DNA from: Pseudomonas khorasanensis
GTDB taxonomy: Bacteria; Pseudomonadota; Gammaproteobacteria; Pseudomonadales; Pseudomonadaceae
Assembly (NCBI RefSeq): GCF_014268505.2
Contig: NZ_JABWQP020000001.1
Span: 496,001-560,000, forward strand
Direction: 5' to 3'
Length of the DNA stretch: 64,000 nucleotides
Shown here: piece by piece, positions 9,743-19,059 of the stretch
Layout: each line of letters begins with the position of its first letter
How positions within the stretch are numbered: position 1 is the stretch's first letter
The notes under the pieces: generated by a model
What the model was told of the DNA's origin: nothing
Databases searched by the model: none
What the model saw: only the letters and a program-made list of their open reading frames with translations
Program-made: the position numbers and the translations under genes

Positions 9743-11998
9743 ATGTATAAGGATTTGAAGTTTCCGGTGTTGATCGTGCACCGCGACATCAGGGCCGACA
9801 CGGTTGCCGGTGAGCGTGTCCGCGGCATCGCCCGGGAGCTGGAGCAGGAAGGTTTCAATATCGTCTCGGCCACCGATTACGCCGAAGGGCGCCTGGTGGC
9901 AGCGACGCATCATGGTCTGGCGTGCATGCTGATTGCTGCCGAAGACGCCAGCGCCCATTCTCATCTTTTACACAACATGGCTGAACTGATCGGTCTGGCG
10001 CGGGTGCGTGCACCGGATTTGCCGATCTTCGCCCTGGGCGAGCAAGTCACCCTTGAGAATGCGCCGGCCGACGCCATGGCCGAGCTTAATCAATTGCGCG
10101 GCATCCTTTATCTGTTCGAAGACACCGTACCGTTTCTGGCCCGGCAAGTTGCCCGTGCGGCGCGCAAGTACCTGGACGGTTTGCTGCCGCCATTCTTCAA
10201 GGCGCTGGTGCAACACACCGCCGATTCCAACTATTCCTGGCACACGCCCGGGCATGGCGGCGGCGTGGCCTATCACAAGAGTCCGGTCGGGCAGGCGTTT
10301 CACCAGTTTTTTGGCGAGAACACGCTGCGTTCGGACCTGTCGGTTTCGGTACCTGAACTGGGTTCGCTGCTCGACCATACCGGGCCGCTGGCCGAAGCCG
10401 AAGCCCGTGCGGCGCGCAATTTCGGGGCCGATCACACTTTTTTCGTGATCAACGGCACCTCGACCGCGAACAAAATTGTCTGGCATTCGATGGTCGGTCG
10501 CGACGACCTGGTGTTGGTTGATCGCAACTGTCACAAGTCGGTGTTGCACGCGATCATCATGACCGGTGCAATTCCGTTGTACCTGTGCCCGGAGCGCAAT
10601 GAGCTGGGAATCATCGGCCCGATTCCGCTGAGCGAATTCAGTCGCGATTCAATCCAGGCCAAGATCGATGCCAGCCCGTTGACCCAGGGCCGCGAACCGA
10701 AGGTCAAACTCGCGGTGGTGACCAATTCGACCTACGACGGCCTCTGTTACAACGCCGAGCTGATCAAGCAAAATCTGGGCTGTAGCGTCGAGGTGCTGCA
10801 TTTCGACGAAGCCTGGTATGCCTACGCGGCGTTTCATGAGTTCTTCGCCGGGCGCTACGGCATGGCCACCTCGCGCAGCGAAGACAGCCCGCTGGTGTTC
10901 ACCACTCACTCCACGCACAAAGTGCTCGCCGCGTTCAGTCAGGCTTCGATGATTCATGTGCAGGATGGCGGCGCACGCCAGCTGGATCGTGACCGTTTCA
11001 ATGAAGCGTTCATGATGCACATCTCGACCTCGCCGCAGTACAGCATCATTGCCTCGCTCGATGTGGCGTCGGCGATGATGGAAGGCCCGGCCGGGCGTTC
11101 GCTGTTGCAGGAAACCTTCGACGAAGCGCTGAGTTTTCGTCGCGCGCTGGCCAATCTTCGTCAGCACATCGCTGCCGATGACTGGTGGTTCTCGATCTGG
11201 CAGCCGCCGGGAGTGGAGGGCATCGACCGCGTTAAGACCGAAGACTGGCTGCTCAAGCCGGGTGCCGACTGGCACGGCTTCGATGGGGTCACTGACGATT
11301 ACGTGTTGCTCGATCCGATCAAGGTCACGCTGGTGATGCCCGGCCTGAATGCTGGCGGCGCGTTGACCGAGAACGGTATCCCGGCGGTGGTGGTCAGCAG
11401 GTTTCTCTGGGAGCGCGGGCTGGTTGTGGAAAAAACCGGCCTGTATTCATTTCTGGTGCTGTTTTCCATGGGCATCACCAAAGGCAAATGGAGCACGCTG
11501 CTCACCGAACTGCTGGAATTCAAGCGCAGCTACGACGCCAATGTTCGCCTGGAGGACTGTCTGCCCTGCGTGGCTCAGCAAGACAGCGCGCGTTATCGGG
11601 GCATGGGCCTGCGCGATCTGTGTGATCAGTTGCACGCCTGTTACCGCAGCAATACCACGGCCAAACACCTCAAGCGCATGTACACCGTGCTTCCGGAAAT
11701 CGCCATGAAGCCTGCCCGGGCCTATGATCATCTGGTGCGCGGCGAGGTCGAGGCGGTGCCTATCGATGATCTCGAAGGTCGTATCGCCGCCGTGATGCTG
11801 GTGCCGTATCCTCCGGGCATTCCGTTGATCATGCCCGGCGAACGCTTCACCGAATCGACCCGCTCGATCATCGATTACCTGAAATTTGCTCGCACGTTCG
11901 ATAGCAGCTTCCCCGGTTTTGTCGCGGATGTGCATGGATTGCAGCACGAAGATGAAGGCAATGGGCGGTTGTATACCGTCGATTGCGTTAAGGAGTGA
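9743..11998 (+). CDS. ldcA: Lysine/arginine decarboxylase (PLP, fold type I)
   Basis: Enzyme of 751 residues, a length I recall for P. aeruginosa LdcA, which decarboxylates L-lysine (and arginine) to cadaverine (or agmatine). An N-terminal response-regulator-like wing domain is followed by the PLP domain. Visible motifs are HTPGHGGGVAYHKSP, NGTSTANKIVWHSM, HFDEAWYAYAAFHEFF with the cofactor Asp, and THSTHKVLAAFSQASM with the PLP lysine. The family start MYKDLKFPVLIVHRD sets the ATG at 9743. It lies downstream of dnaQ and three bases before the acetyltransferase, with which it is probably co-transcribed. Lysine preference over arginine or ornithine cannot be proved from sequence. Confidence 0.88.
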   Translation: MYKDLKFPVLIVHRDIRADTVAGERVRGIARELEQEGFNIVSATDYAEGRLVAATHHGLACMLIAAEDASAHSHLLHNMAELIGLARVRAPDLPIFALGEQVTLENAPADAMAELNQLRGILYLFEDTVPFLARQVARAARKYLDGLLPPFFKALVQHTADSNYSWHTPGHGGGVAYHKSPVGQAFHQFFGENTLRSDLSVSVPELGSLLDHTGPLAEAEARAARNFGADHTFFVINGTSTANKIVWHSMVGRDDLVLVDRNCHKSVLHAIIMTGAIPLYLCPERNELGIIGPIPLSEFSRDSIQAKIDASPLTQGREPKVKLAVVTNSTYDGLCYNAELIKQNLGCSVEVLHFDEAWYAYAAFHEFFAGRYGMATSRSEDSPLVFTTHSTHKVLAAFSQASMIHVQDGGARQLDRDRFNEAFMMHISTSPQYSIIASLDVASAMMEGPAGRSLLQETFDEALSFRRALANLRQHIAADDWWFSIWQPPGVEGIDRVKTEDWLLKPGADWHGFDGVTDDYVLLDPIKVTLVMPGLNAGGALTENGIPAVVVSRFLWERGLVVEKTGLYSFLVLFSMGITKGKWSTLLTELLEFKRSYDANVRLEDCLPCVAQQDSARYRGMGLRDLCDQLHACYRSNTTAKHLKRMYTVLPEIAMKPARAYDHLVRGEVEAVPIDDLEGRIAAVMLVPYPPGIPLIMPGERFTESTRSIIDYLKFARTFDSSFPGFVADVHGLQHEDEGNGRLYTVDCVKE

Positions 11999-12000
11999 GG

Positions 12001-12627
12001 ATGTTTCCCAGTATGCAACCGGTCATGAATCCGAAGTACCCAGGGTTGTCGGTGCGTGTCGCCGACGAAGGCTTTGCGCCTTATATCTGGGGCAGCGACT
12101 TCAGTTTTGAGGTGACGGCCTATGGCGCCGCGGTGATCGGCAAACCGGTGGAGCAATGGGCGGTGACGCCGATCGTGCCGTACCGCAAGTGCTACGGCAT
12201 CGATCCCGAGGAGTTCAGTGCTTTTCATAACGCGCCCGACAGTGCGATTTTCATGGCCTGGCTGGACGATGAGCCGGTCGGCCATCTGGTGATCAGCACC
12301 AACTGGAACGGCTTTGCCCACATTGATGAACTGGCGGTGCATGCTCCGGCGCGGCGCCACGGCGTGGCCAAGGCGCTTCTTGATGTTGCGCAGTTCTGGA
12401 GTCGCAAAAAGAAACTGCCCGGCATCATGCTCGAAACCCAGAACAACAACCTCGGCGCCTGTCGCCTGTACGAGCGCTGCGGTTATGTGGTCGGTGGCAT
12501 CGATCAGTTGCGTTATCGCGGCATCGATCCGCACACCGCCGAAGTCGCGCTGTTCTGGTATCGCCTGTTCGATAACCCGCTGGAAAATCCGCTCAGCTCG
12601 ACAACATCGCCTCGGCTTGTTCCGTGA
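12001..12627 (+). CDS. GNAT-family N-acetyltransferase
   Basis: Protein of 208 residues. The GNAT acetyl-CoA site is visible in the second half: HIDELAVHAPARRHGVAKAL contains the R-x-x-G-V/I-A loop, followed by LETQNNNLGACRLYERCGYV, the classic fourth motif. The acceptor is unknown. AAGGAG at 11990-11995 decides the ATG at 12001, so the gene begins two bases after the decarboxylase stop. Co-transcription suggests it may acylate a polyamine or a related amine, but that is inference. Its 3' end overlaps the convergent LysR gene by 35 bases. Confidence 0.85.
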   Translation: MFPSMQPVMNPKYPGLSVRVADEGFAPYIWGSDFSFEVTAYGAAVIGKPVEQWAVTPIVPYRKCYGIDPEEFSAFHNAPDSAIFMAWLDDEPVGHLVISTNWNGFAHIDELAVHAPARRHGVAKALLDVAQFWSRKKKLPGIMLETQNNNLGACRLYERCGYVVGGIDQLRYRGIDPHTAEVALFWYRLFDNPLENPLSSTTSPRLVP

Positions 12628-13486
12628 CGATTGCCAGCAACGTTTGAACTGCCCCTACGGGTGCGGCGTGTTTGAAGGTCAGGGCGTAGAGGCTGATCGG
12701 TACGGCCGGGGACAGCGGGCAGACGTCAAGGCCGGCGGCACGTGCGCCCAGGGCAGTGAACGGATCGACAATGGCCAGGCCTTCGCCCGCTTCGACCATG
12801 CTGCGCATCATTTGGTGGGTTTGCACACGGGTTTGAATGCTCGGTGCCGGGCGCAAGGCGAGGAGTTTGCTTTCCAGCGCCGGGCTCAGCGGCTCCTGAC
12901 CTTCGAGGCCGACCATGGCCTGACCCGCCAGATCCTGCAGCGAAATGTATTTCTGTTTCGGCTGCAGCCAGCCGTGTGGTGCGAGCAACTGCAGTTTGCC
13001 CTGCGCCAGCGGTTGGCAGTGGATGTCGGGATGTTCGGGATCGTGCAGGCTCAAGCCCAGATCGCTTTCACGCAGTAACAGGCTGCGGACAATGTCGCGG
13101 GTTGGTGCGCTGAGCAGGCTGCAAGGTGCATCGGGCAAGCGTCGACGCAGGGTGGCGATGCTTTGCGGCAGTAATTGTTCGGCCAGCGGCGGGGTACCGA
13201 TGATGCGCAAGGGCGGGGCGAGGTATTGCTTGAGGCTGCTGGCCAGGCGCTGCACCGGCTCCAGCGCCTCATAGACGTGCGCGATTTCCACCTGCAGGGC
13301 CCGCGCTTCCGGCGTCGATTGCAGGCGCCCGCGAACGCTGGCGAACAGCATGAACCCCAACTGGCTTTCGGCTTCGCGCAAGCGCTCTTCGATTTCGGCC
13401 ACCGGCAATTGCAGCCATTCGGCGGCGGTGCCCAGGTGACCGGTCTGCAAGAGCGCCTGAATCACTTCGATATGGCGTAAACGCAT
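12593..13486 (-). CDS. LysR-family transcriptional regulator
   Basis: Regulator of 297 residues. The N-terminal winged helix reads MRLRHIEVIQALLQTGHLGT and continues into a family-typical scaffold, although the recognition helix (AAEWLQLPVAEIEERL) is divergent. The effector domain spans about residues 90-290, with TPPLAEQLLPQSIATLRRRL at its start. Target and ligand are unknown. It converges on and overlaps the acetyltransferase; upstream lies a small-protein gene on the same strand. Confidence 0.87.
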   Translation of the reverse strand: MRLRHIEVIQALLQTGHLGTAAEWLQLPVAEIEERLREAESQLGFMLFASVRGRLQSTPEARALQVEIAHVYEALEPVQRLASSLKQYLAPPLRIIGTPPLAEQLLPQSIATLRRRLPDAPCSLLSAPTRDIVRSLLLRESDLGLSLHDPEHPDIHCQPLAQGKLQLLAPHGWLQPKQKYISLQDLAGQAMVGLEGQEPLSPALESKLLALRPAPSIQTRVQTHQMMRSMVEAGEGLAIVDPFTALGARAAGLDVCPLSPAVPISLYALTFKHAAPVGAVQTLLAIVTEQAEAMLSS

Positions 13487-13570
13487 GCGTGAAGTCCATG
13501 TTCAGCAGGTGGGGGCGGAGGCTGATCCTACCCCAAGTCTGCGCCTGTGACTTCTGCTCATGACGCCGGG

Positions 13571-13807
13571 TTACGGAGCGACGATTGTCTCGGGCTCGCG
13601 AATCAGCTCGACGCCGGACTGGACCAGCACGAATGTACCTTCATCAAGCTTATTGACCCGATCGCCGATGGCCAATTTGTAGGTGGTGACGGGCTCCGAG
13701 CCGGTGAAGCCGTCTGCAGACGGGTTCGATTCCTGGAATTCATGCACGGAATAAACGCGGCCTTCCGCATCTCTTGCATGAAACTGACCGACGAGTACTG
13801 CTGCCAT
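13571..13807 (-). CDS. Small conserved-looking protein of unknown function (78 aa)
   Basis: A 78-residue soluble protein, MAAVLVGQFHARDAEGRVYS at its start, rich in beta-strand-like alternation and with no signal peptide or membrane segment. The second half contains TYKLAIGDRVNKLDEGTFVL. An AGAGG stretch lies upstream of the ATG. Codon use and base composition match its neighbours, and no better frame overlaps it, so I believe it is real. I do not recognise a family with confidence. Confidence 0.65.
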   Translation of the reverse strand: MAAVLVGQFHARDAEGRVYSVHEFQESNPSADGFTGSEPVTTYKLAIGDRVNKLDEGTFVLVQSGVELIREPETIVAP

Positions 13808-13926
13808 CTGCTTAGAACCTCTGGAGATAAAACGCTTGATTTGCGGCTTTGTAGACCGTCACCAAGCTCGGTAAGTTTTCTTACAGGAAAAAAATATTCT
13901 TGCTGCAGGAAAAACCGATGACCACT

Positions 13927-13955
13927 GGTGAAAACGTCACCGGATCATCTATAAC
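13927..13955 (+). promoter_or_regulatory. Candidate promoter with inverted repeat upstream of the FMN reductase gene
   Basis: A GGTGA-AAACG-TCACC inverted repeat (13927-13941) is followed by TATAAC (13950-13955), a good -10 hexamer about 35 bases before the ATG at 13991. No good -35 is visible at the right spacing, so the repeat may be an activator or repressor site. This is inference from pattern. Confidence 0.35.
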
Positions 13956-13990
13956 TAGCGACTCTTCCCACGGACCATCGAGAGTGTTCC

Positions 13991-14548
13991 ATGAGCAATG
14001 TCTACAACGTCGCCGTAGTGGTTGGTAGCCTGCGCAAAGCATCGATCAATCGCAAAATCGCACTGGCCCTCGCCGAACTGGCGCCGGCCAATCTCAAACT
14101 GGAGATTGTCGAAATCGGTGAGCTGCCGCTGTACAACGAAGACATCGACGCAGACTCCCCGCCAGCAGCCTACAGCACTTTCCGTCAGAAAGTGGCGTCA
14201 TCCGACGCGGTGCTGTTTGTCACCCCCGAGTACAACCGCTCGATCCCGGCACCGCTGAAGAACGCCATTGACGTCGGTTCGCGCCCCTACGGCCAGAGCG
14301 CCTGGAGCGGCAAGCCCGGCGCGGTGATCAGTGTTTCGCCGGGCGCCATCGGTGGTTTCGGCGCCAACCAGCACCTGCGCCAGACCTTCGTTTTTCTCGA
14401 CATCCATTGCCTGCAACAGCCGGAAGCGTATCTGGGCGGTGCGGGCACTGCGTTTGACGAAGCGGGCAAGCTGAGCGAGTCGGTGAAGCCGTTCCTGCAG
14501 AAATTCATTAATGCGTACGGCCAGTTCGTAGAGCAACACAAGAAATAA
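13991..14548 (+). CDS. NAD(P)H-dependent FMN reductase (ChrR/YieF-like quinone reductase)
   Basis: Flavodoxin-fold reductase of 185 residues. VVVGSLRKASINRKIALALA at the N-terminus is the FMN phosphate-binding loop of the NADPH-dependent FMN reductase family. FVTPEYNRSIPAPLKNAID is the second family motif and YGQSAWSGKPGAVISVSPG the third. Members reduce quinones, chromate and azo compounds by two-electron transfer and protect against oxidative stress. The length matches the ChrR group rather than ArsH, which is longer. ArsB follows on the same strand after a 184-base gap with a repeat pair, so linkage to arsenic is uncertain. Confidence 0.88.
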   Translation: MSNVYNVAVVVGSLRKASINRKIALALAELAPANLKLEIVEIGELPLYNEDIDADSPPAAYSTFRQKVASSDAVLFVTPEYNRSIPAPLKNAIDVGSRPYGQSAWSGKPGAVISVSPGAIGGFGANQHLRQTFVFLDIHCLQQPEAYLGGAGTAFDEAGKLSESVKPFLQKFINAYGQFVEQHKK

Positions 14549-14580
14549 CCTCACCGAGATTTCAGCTACATATAGAACCT

Positions 14581-14668
14581 GTGGGAGCGAGCCTGCTCGC
14601 GAAGGCGTCGTCAGCCGTTGCAAAATTGCTGACTGGACCAGCGCTTTCGCGAGCAAGCTCGCTCCCAC
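14581..14668. repeat. REP inverted pair (REPIN)
   Basis: Arms GTGGGAGCGAGCCTGCTC... at 14581-14603 and the inverted copy at 14646-14668 differ at one base over 23. The pair sits between the FMN reductase and arsB. It could fold into a long hairpin in the transcript and attenuate read-through. Confidence 0.85.
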
Positions 14669-14732
14669 AGGGGTACTTATTCACCTTGGCATTTGTCATC
14701 GTTCCACATCATCTCTTTGAAGGCTCCTGCGA

Positions 14733-16016
14733 ATGCTCGCTGCGTCACTGATTTTCCTGCTGACCATCACCCTTGTCATCTGGCAACCCAAAGGCCTCGG
14801 CGTCGGCTGGAGTGCAACCCTCGGCGCCGTACTGGCCTTGATCTTCGGTGTTGTGCACCTGAGCGATATCCCTTTGGTCTGGCAGATCATCTGGAACGCC
14901 ACCGGCACCTTCGTGGCGCTGATCATCATCAGTCTGTTGCTTGACGAGGCCGGGTTTTTCGCCTGGGCCGCGCTGCACGTGGCACGTTGGGGGCGCGGTA
15001 GCGGGCGCAAGCTGTTTGCTTTCATGGTGCTGCTCGGCGCGCTGGTGTCAGCCTTGTTCGCCAATGACGGGGCGGCATTGATCCTTACGCCCATTGTGAT
15101 TTCGATGTTGCTGGCGCTGCGTTTTTCTCCGGCGGCGACACTGGCCTTCGTTATGGGCGCCGGGTTTATTGCCGACACGGCGAGCCTGCCACTGGTGGTA
15201 TCGAACCTGGTCAATATTGTCTCGGCGGACTTTTTCAATATTGGTTTTAACCGCTACGCAGCGGTGATGGTGCCCGTCAACTTCGTCAGCGTCGCGGCGA
15301 CGCTGGGCATGTTGCTGTGGTTCTTTCGTCGCGACATTCCAGCGGCTTACGATCCTGAACAGCTGGAAAACCCGCAAACCGCGATCCACGACAAGGCCAC
15401 CTTTTATGCCGGTTGGGCCGTATTGGCGATCCTGTTGATTGGCTGCTTTGCCCTCGAGCCGCTGGGCATTCCGATCAGCGCCATTTCGGCGGTGTGCGCC
15501 GCGTTGCTGCTGGGCATCGCCGCGCGCGGCCACAGGATTTCCACGCGCAAGGTCATGAAAGAAGCACCGTGGCAAATCGTGATTTTCTCGCTGGGCATGT
15601 ACATGGTGGTCTACGGGCTGCGCAATGCCGGGCTGACCGGTTATCTGGCGGGCTGGCTGGATGTGTTTGCCGGCCACGGTGTGTGGGGCGCGGCAATGGG
15701 CACCGGAGTGCTGACGGCGCTGTTGTCGTCAATCATGAACAACTTGCCAACGGTGCTGATCGGTTTGCTGTCGATCGATGCCAGTCAGGCGAGCGGGGTG
15801 ATCAAGGAAGCGATGATCTATGCCAACGTGATCGGCAGCGATCTTGGGCCGAAGATCACGCCGATCGGCAGTCTTGCGACGTTGTTGTGGCTGCATGTGC
15901 TTGAGCGCAAGGGCATCCATATTGGCTGGGGTTATTACTTCCGGGTCGGGATTGTGCTGACGGTACCGGTGCTGTTGTTGACGTTGGCGGCGCTGGCGGT
16001 GCGGTTATCCCTATAG
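14733..16016 (+). CDS. arsB: Arsenite efflux permease ArsB
   Basis: Integral membrane protein of 427 residues, the length of ArsB, which extrudes arsenite and antimonite. The sequence is almost entirely hydrophobic helices. Family stretches include [58 protein letters not shown] and [20 protein letters not shown]. No arsR, arsC or arsH is adjacent, so this is not a standard ars operon. Expression may depend on the promoter before the FMN reductase or on its own. The start is the first ATG compatible with the family N-terminus. Confidence 0.9.
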   Translation: MLAASLIFLLTITLVIWQPKGLGVGWSATLGAVLALIFGVVHLSDIPLVWQIIWNATGTFVALIIISLLLDEAGFFAWAALHVARWGRGSGRKLFAFMVLLGALVSALFANDGAALILTPIVISMLLALRFSPAATLAFVMGAGFIADTASLPLVVSNLVNIVSADFFNIGFNRYAAVMVPVNFVSVAATLGMLLWFFRRDIPAAYDPEQLENPQTAIHDKATFYAGWAVLAILLIGCFALEPLGIPISAISAVCAALLLGIAARGHRISTRKVMKEAPWQIVIFSLGMYMVVYGLRNAGLTGYLAGWLDVFAGHGVWGAAMGTGVLTALLSSIMNNLPTVLIGLLSIDASQASGVIKEAMIYANVIGSDLGPKITPIGSLATLLWLHVLERKGIHIGWGYYFRVGIVLTVPVLLLTLAALAVRLSL

Positions 16017-16030
16017 ACCGAGTTGCTCTT

Positions 16031-16110
16031 TTCGCGAGCAGGCTCGCTCCCACAGAGAATGCATTTCAAATCTGGAATGCGGTCCCTGTGGGAGCGAGCC
16101 TGCTCGCGAA
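16031..16110. repeat. REP inverted pair (REPIN)
   Basis: Arms 16031-16053 and 16088-16110 are perfect 23-base inverted copies of the GTGGGAGCGAGCCTGCTC repeat, with a 34-base spacer. It lies between convergent arsB and the DUF1853 gene, a typical REP position. Confidence 0.87.
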
Positions 16111-16131
16111 TTGGGTCAGACACCACAAATC

Positions 16132-17082
16132 TCAGGTTTGGCCGGGCACATTCGGCCAAAGATCCGAGACCAGAAACAATCGCTCCGCCTCTTCCCATTC
16201 CCCCTGCGCGTTTTCACTCAGGCGCACCATCAACTGCGCCGGGGCCAGTGGCGGCAGGTCCTCCAGCCACAGGCGCAAGTGCCCGCTGGCCCAGACCTGA
16301 TCCGCCGGATAATGCGCCGGCGCCAGCCAGGCATGGCGGGGCAGGGGTTGCCAGCGTCCGGGCGGGCGTTGCGCGACAAACGCCGGCCAGTCCTTCTGAT
16401 GCAACCAACTGCCACGCAGATGCTGCGGGTGCGCGCCGTGTGGTGATGCTGACGTGCCGGGCCACGGGTACAGCAGATAGCCGCCCAGCCACAACTGCGC
16501 GCTGAACGACTCGATGTCCAGAGCCGCCAGCACTTCACGGCTTTCCGGGCGCGCCGAAATCGGCAATTGATGCTCGGCCAGATGAGCGAGTTTGCGGTCG
16601 AGTCGATCATGGCAACCCGGCCCCAGCCACTGCGCAGGATCTCGCCCGTCGCCCTCCTGCGGGCCGAGGTAAAGCTTGATCGCCAGTTCCAGGTGATGCA
16701 CGCCATCGCGGTCGCGCAGCAGCATGTCCAGCTCGCCGAGGGTATGGCCCGCGCGGCGAATCGGCAGGTTGGCGGCGATGAGCTCGACGCCCGGCGCGTG
16801 CTGTACGGCAAACTGCCACAAGCGTTCGTAATACAAACCCAGACGCCGCGTCCGGGCCTGGGACAACCAATGCAGTAAACCGTAACTGTCACGGTCGAGC
16901 TGGCGCAGCCAATGTTCGAGGCGCCGAGGGTCTTGCACCCAGTCACTGCCGGCCAGCGGATGACGCTGTGGCCACGGCGTAGCGGCAAGCATCGGCGGGG
17001 CGAGGATCACCCACGCCAGGTCCCGCACTTCGGGATGGCGTAATTGATGGGGTAACTGCAACAAGTCGGGAAACAGGATCAT
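16132..17082 (-). CDS. DUF1853 family protein
   Basis: Soluble protein of 316 residues. The N-terminus [20 protein letters not shown] and the stretch [20 protein letters not shown] followed by [12 protein letters not shown] identify DUF1853. The combination GELDMLLRD...HHLELAIK resembles the D-x(n)-E-x-K core of PD-(D/E)XK nucleases; whether it cuts nucleic acid is not known. The gene is convergent with arsB and divergent from nadK, separated by 115 bases that must hold both promoters. Confidence 0.85.
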   Translation of the reverse strand: MILFPDLLQLPHQLRHPEVRDLAWVILAPPMLAATPWPQRHPLAGSDWVQDPRRLEHWLRQLDRDSYGLLHWLSQARTRRLGLYYERLWQFAVQHAPGVELIAANLPIRRAGHTLGELDMLLRDRDGVHHLELAIKLYLGPQEGDGRDPAQWLGPGCHDRLDRKLAHLAEHQLPISARPESREVLAALDIESFSAQLWLGGYLLYPWPGTSASPHGAHPQHLRGSWLHQKDWPAFVAQRPPGRWQPLPRHAWLAPAHYPADQVWASGHLRLWLEDLPPLAPAQLMVRLSENAQGEWEEAERLFLVSDLWPNVPGQT

Positions 17083-17197
17083 CCTGCGAGCATAGCTTTA
17101 AACCTGAGCCCATCCTTGAGGCTGAAAGGATTTTGTCTATCTGGCGCTTTCGCCCATAATCGGGTTTTTCGCGTTTTCGATTGTCCGCAGAGGTCCC

Positions 17198-18088
17198 ATG
17201 GAGCAATTTCGTAATATCGGCATCATCGGTCGCCTGGGCAGCTCCCAGGTGCTGGATACCGTCCGCCGACTGAAACGCTTTCTGCTCGACCGTCACCTGC
17301 ATGTGATCCTCGAAGACACCATTGCCGAAGTCCTGCCGGGCCATGGCCTGCAGACCTCGTCGCGCAAGATGCTCGGCGAAGTCTGTGACATGGTCATCGT
17401 CGTTGGCGGTGACGGCAGCCTGCTCGGCGCCGCGCGGGCGCTGGCCAGACACAATATTCCGGTACTGGGCATCAACCGTGGCAGCCTCGGGTTTCTCACC
17501 GACATTCGTCCGGACGAGCTCGAAGTCAAGGTCGCCGAGGTGCTCGACGGCCACTACCTGGTGGAAAACCGCTTCCTGCTGCAGGCAGAAGTCCGTCGCC
17601 ACGGCGAGGCCATCGGTCAGGGCGATGCGCTCAACGACGTGGTGCTGCACCCGGGCAAATCGACGCGGATGATCGAGTTCGAGCTGTACATCGACGGCCA
17701 GTTCGTCTGCAGCCAGAAGGCCGACGGCCTGATCGTCGCCACGCCGACCGGCTCCACGGCCTACGCGTTGTCCGCCGGGGGGCCGATCATGCATCCCAAG
17801 CTCGACGCTATTGTGATTGTGCCGATGTACCCCCATACCTTGTCGGGACGGCCGATCGTGGTCGATGGCAACAGTGAGCTGAAAATCGTCGTGTCCAAAG
17901 ATATGCAGATCTATCCGCAAGTTTCCTGCGATGGCCAGAACCATTTCACCTGCGCGCCGGGCGACACCATCACCGTGAGCAAGAAAGCGCAGAAACTGCG
18001 CCTGATCCATCCGCTCGACCACAACTACTACGAGGTGTGCCGCACCAAGCTCGGCTGGGGCAGCAAGTTGGGGGGTGGAGGCGACTGA
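17198..18088 (+). CDS. nadK: NAD kinase
   Basis: Cytosolic enzyme of 296 residues that phosphorylates NAD to NADP. The motifs are complete: VVGGDGSLLGAARALA (GGDG nucleotide site), LGINRGSLGFLTDI, and ADGLIVATPTGSTAYALSAG with the conserved catalytic region. The final residues WGSKLGGGGD fit pseudomonad NadK. The next gene starts on the last base of its stop codon (TGATG), so the downstream metallophosphoesterase and rhomboid genes form one translationally coupled unit with it. Confidence 0.97.
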   Translation: MEQFRNIGIIGRLGSSQVLDTVRRLKRFLLDRHLHVILEDTIAEVLPGHGLQTSSRKMLGEVCDMVIVVGGDGSLLGAARALARHNIPVLGINRGSLGFLTDIRPDELEVKVAEVLDGHYLVENRFLLQAEVRRHGEAIGQGDALNDVVLHPGKSTRMIEFELYIDGQFVCSQKADGLIVATPTGSTAYALSAGGPIMHPKLDAIVIVPMYPHTLSGRPIVVDGNSELKIVVSKDMQIYPQVSCDGQNHFTCAPGDTITVSKKAQKLRLIHPLDHNYYEVCRTKLGWGSKLGGGGD

Positions 18089-19059
18089 TGCTCGATCCCG
18101 CGCGCAGTTATGACCTGATCGGTGACGTGCACGGATGCGCCTTGACCCTCGAACACTTGCTTGACCGCCTCGGTTACCACAAGCAGGCCGGGGTCTGGCG
18201 GCATCCCTCGCGCATGGCCGTGTTTGTCGGCGACATCATCGACCGTGGCCCGCGAATCCGCGAGGCGCTGCACATCGTCCACGACATGGTCGAGGCGGGG
18301 CAGGCGCTGTGCATCATGGGCAACCACGAATTCAACGCCCTCGGCTGGGGCACTCCGGCGCCACCGGGCAGCGGCAAGCAATTCGTGCGCGAACATACCA
18401 AGCGCCATGCGCGTCTGCTGCAGGAAACCCTGACCCAATTCGAAGACCATCCCGGCGACTGGCATGATTTTCAGCAATGGTTCTATGAGCTGCCGCTGTT
18501 CGTCGATGCCGGACGCTTCCGTGTCGTGCACGCGTGCTGGGACGCCGGCCTGATCGAGCCGCTGCGCGCGTTGTTCCCTAATGGCTGCGTCGATGAGCAT
18601 TTTCTCCAGGCTTCGGCCGTGCCCGGCAGCTTCGCCTGTACCGTGTTCGACCGTTTGCTGCGCGGCACGGACATGCGTTTGCCGGGCGGCCTGACCATGA
18701 CCAGCGGCGACGGCCTGGTGCGTTCGTTCTTTCGCACCAAATTCTGGGAAGACGACCCGAAAACCTACGGTGACATCGTCTTCCAGCCCGACGCACTGCC
18801 GGAACCGGTGGCGCAGACGCCGCTGAGCTCAACGGAAAAGAATTCCCTGTTGCGCTATGGCGTCGACGAGCCGTTGCTGTTCGTCGGCCATTACTGGCGC
18901 AGCGGCAAACCGGCGCCGATCCGGCCGAACCTCGCGTGCCTGGATTACAGCGCGGTGTTGTACGGCAAACTGGTCGCCTATCGTCTGGATCAGGAAACCC
19001 ACCTGGATCCGCATAAATTTGTCTGGGTCGATGTCGAGCGGCCGGAGGTGCTGCAATGA
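18088..19059 (+). CDS. Calcineurin-like metallophosphoesterase
   Basis: Protein of 323 residues with every metal-binding motif of the superfamily: DLIGDVHGCALTLEHLL, FVGDIIDRGPRI, CIMGNHEFNALGW, VVHACWD and VGHYWRSG. The order resembles the bacterial protein/dinucleoside phosphatase group (PrpE/ApaH-like). ApaH itself is a different gene, so the substrate remains unassigned. GGAGG at 18077 and the TGATG overlap with nadK choose the ATG at 18088 over an upstream frame. It overlaps the next gene by four bases. Confidence 0.9.
   Translation: MLDPARSYDLIGDVHGCALTLEHLLDRLGYHKQAGVWRHPSRMAVFVGDIIDRGPRIREALHIVHDMVEAGQALCIMGNHEFNALGWGTPAPPGSGKQFVREHTKRHARLLQETLTQFEDHPGDWHDFQQWFYELPLFVDAGRFRVVHACWDAGLIEPLRALFPNGCVDEHFLQASAVPGSFACTVFDRLLRGTDMRLPGGLTMTSGDGLVRSFFRTKFWEDDPKTYGDIVFQPDALPEPVAQTPLSSTEKNSLLRYGVDEPLLFVGHYWRSGKPAPIRPNLACLDYSAVLYGKLVAYRLDQETHLDPHKFVWVDVERPEVLQ

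Noticed and set aside
12593..12627. Frameshift or annotation error at the overlap of the acetyltransferase and LysR genes
   Set aside because: Both frames end in clean stop codons and both C-termini look normal; convergent overlaps of this size are common here (also at 41885 and 62116).
14733..16016. A complete ars resistance operon
   Set aside because: Only arsB is present; no arsR, arsC or arsH is adjacent and the FMN reductase is too short for ArsH.
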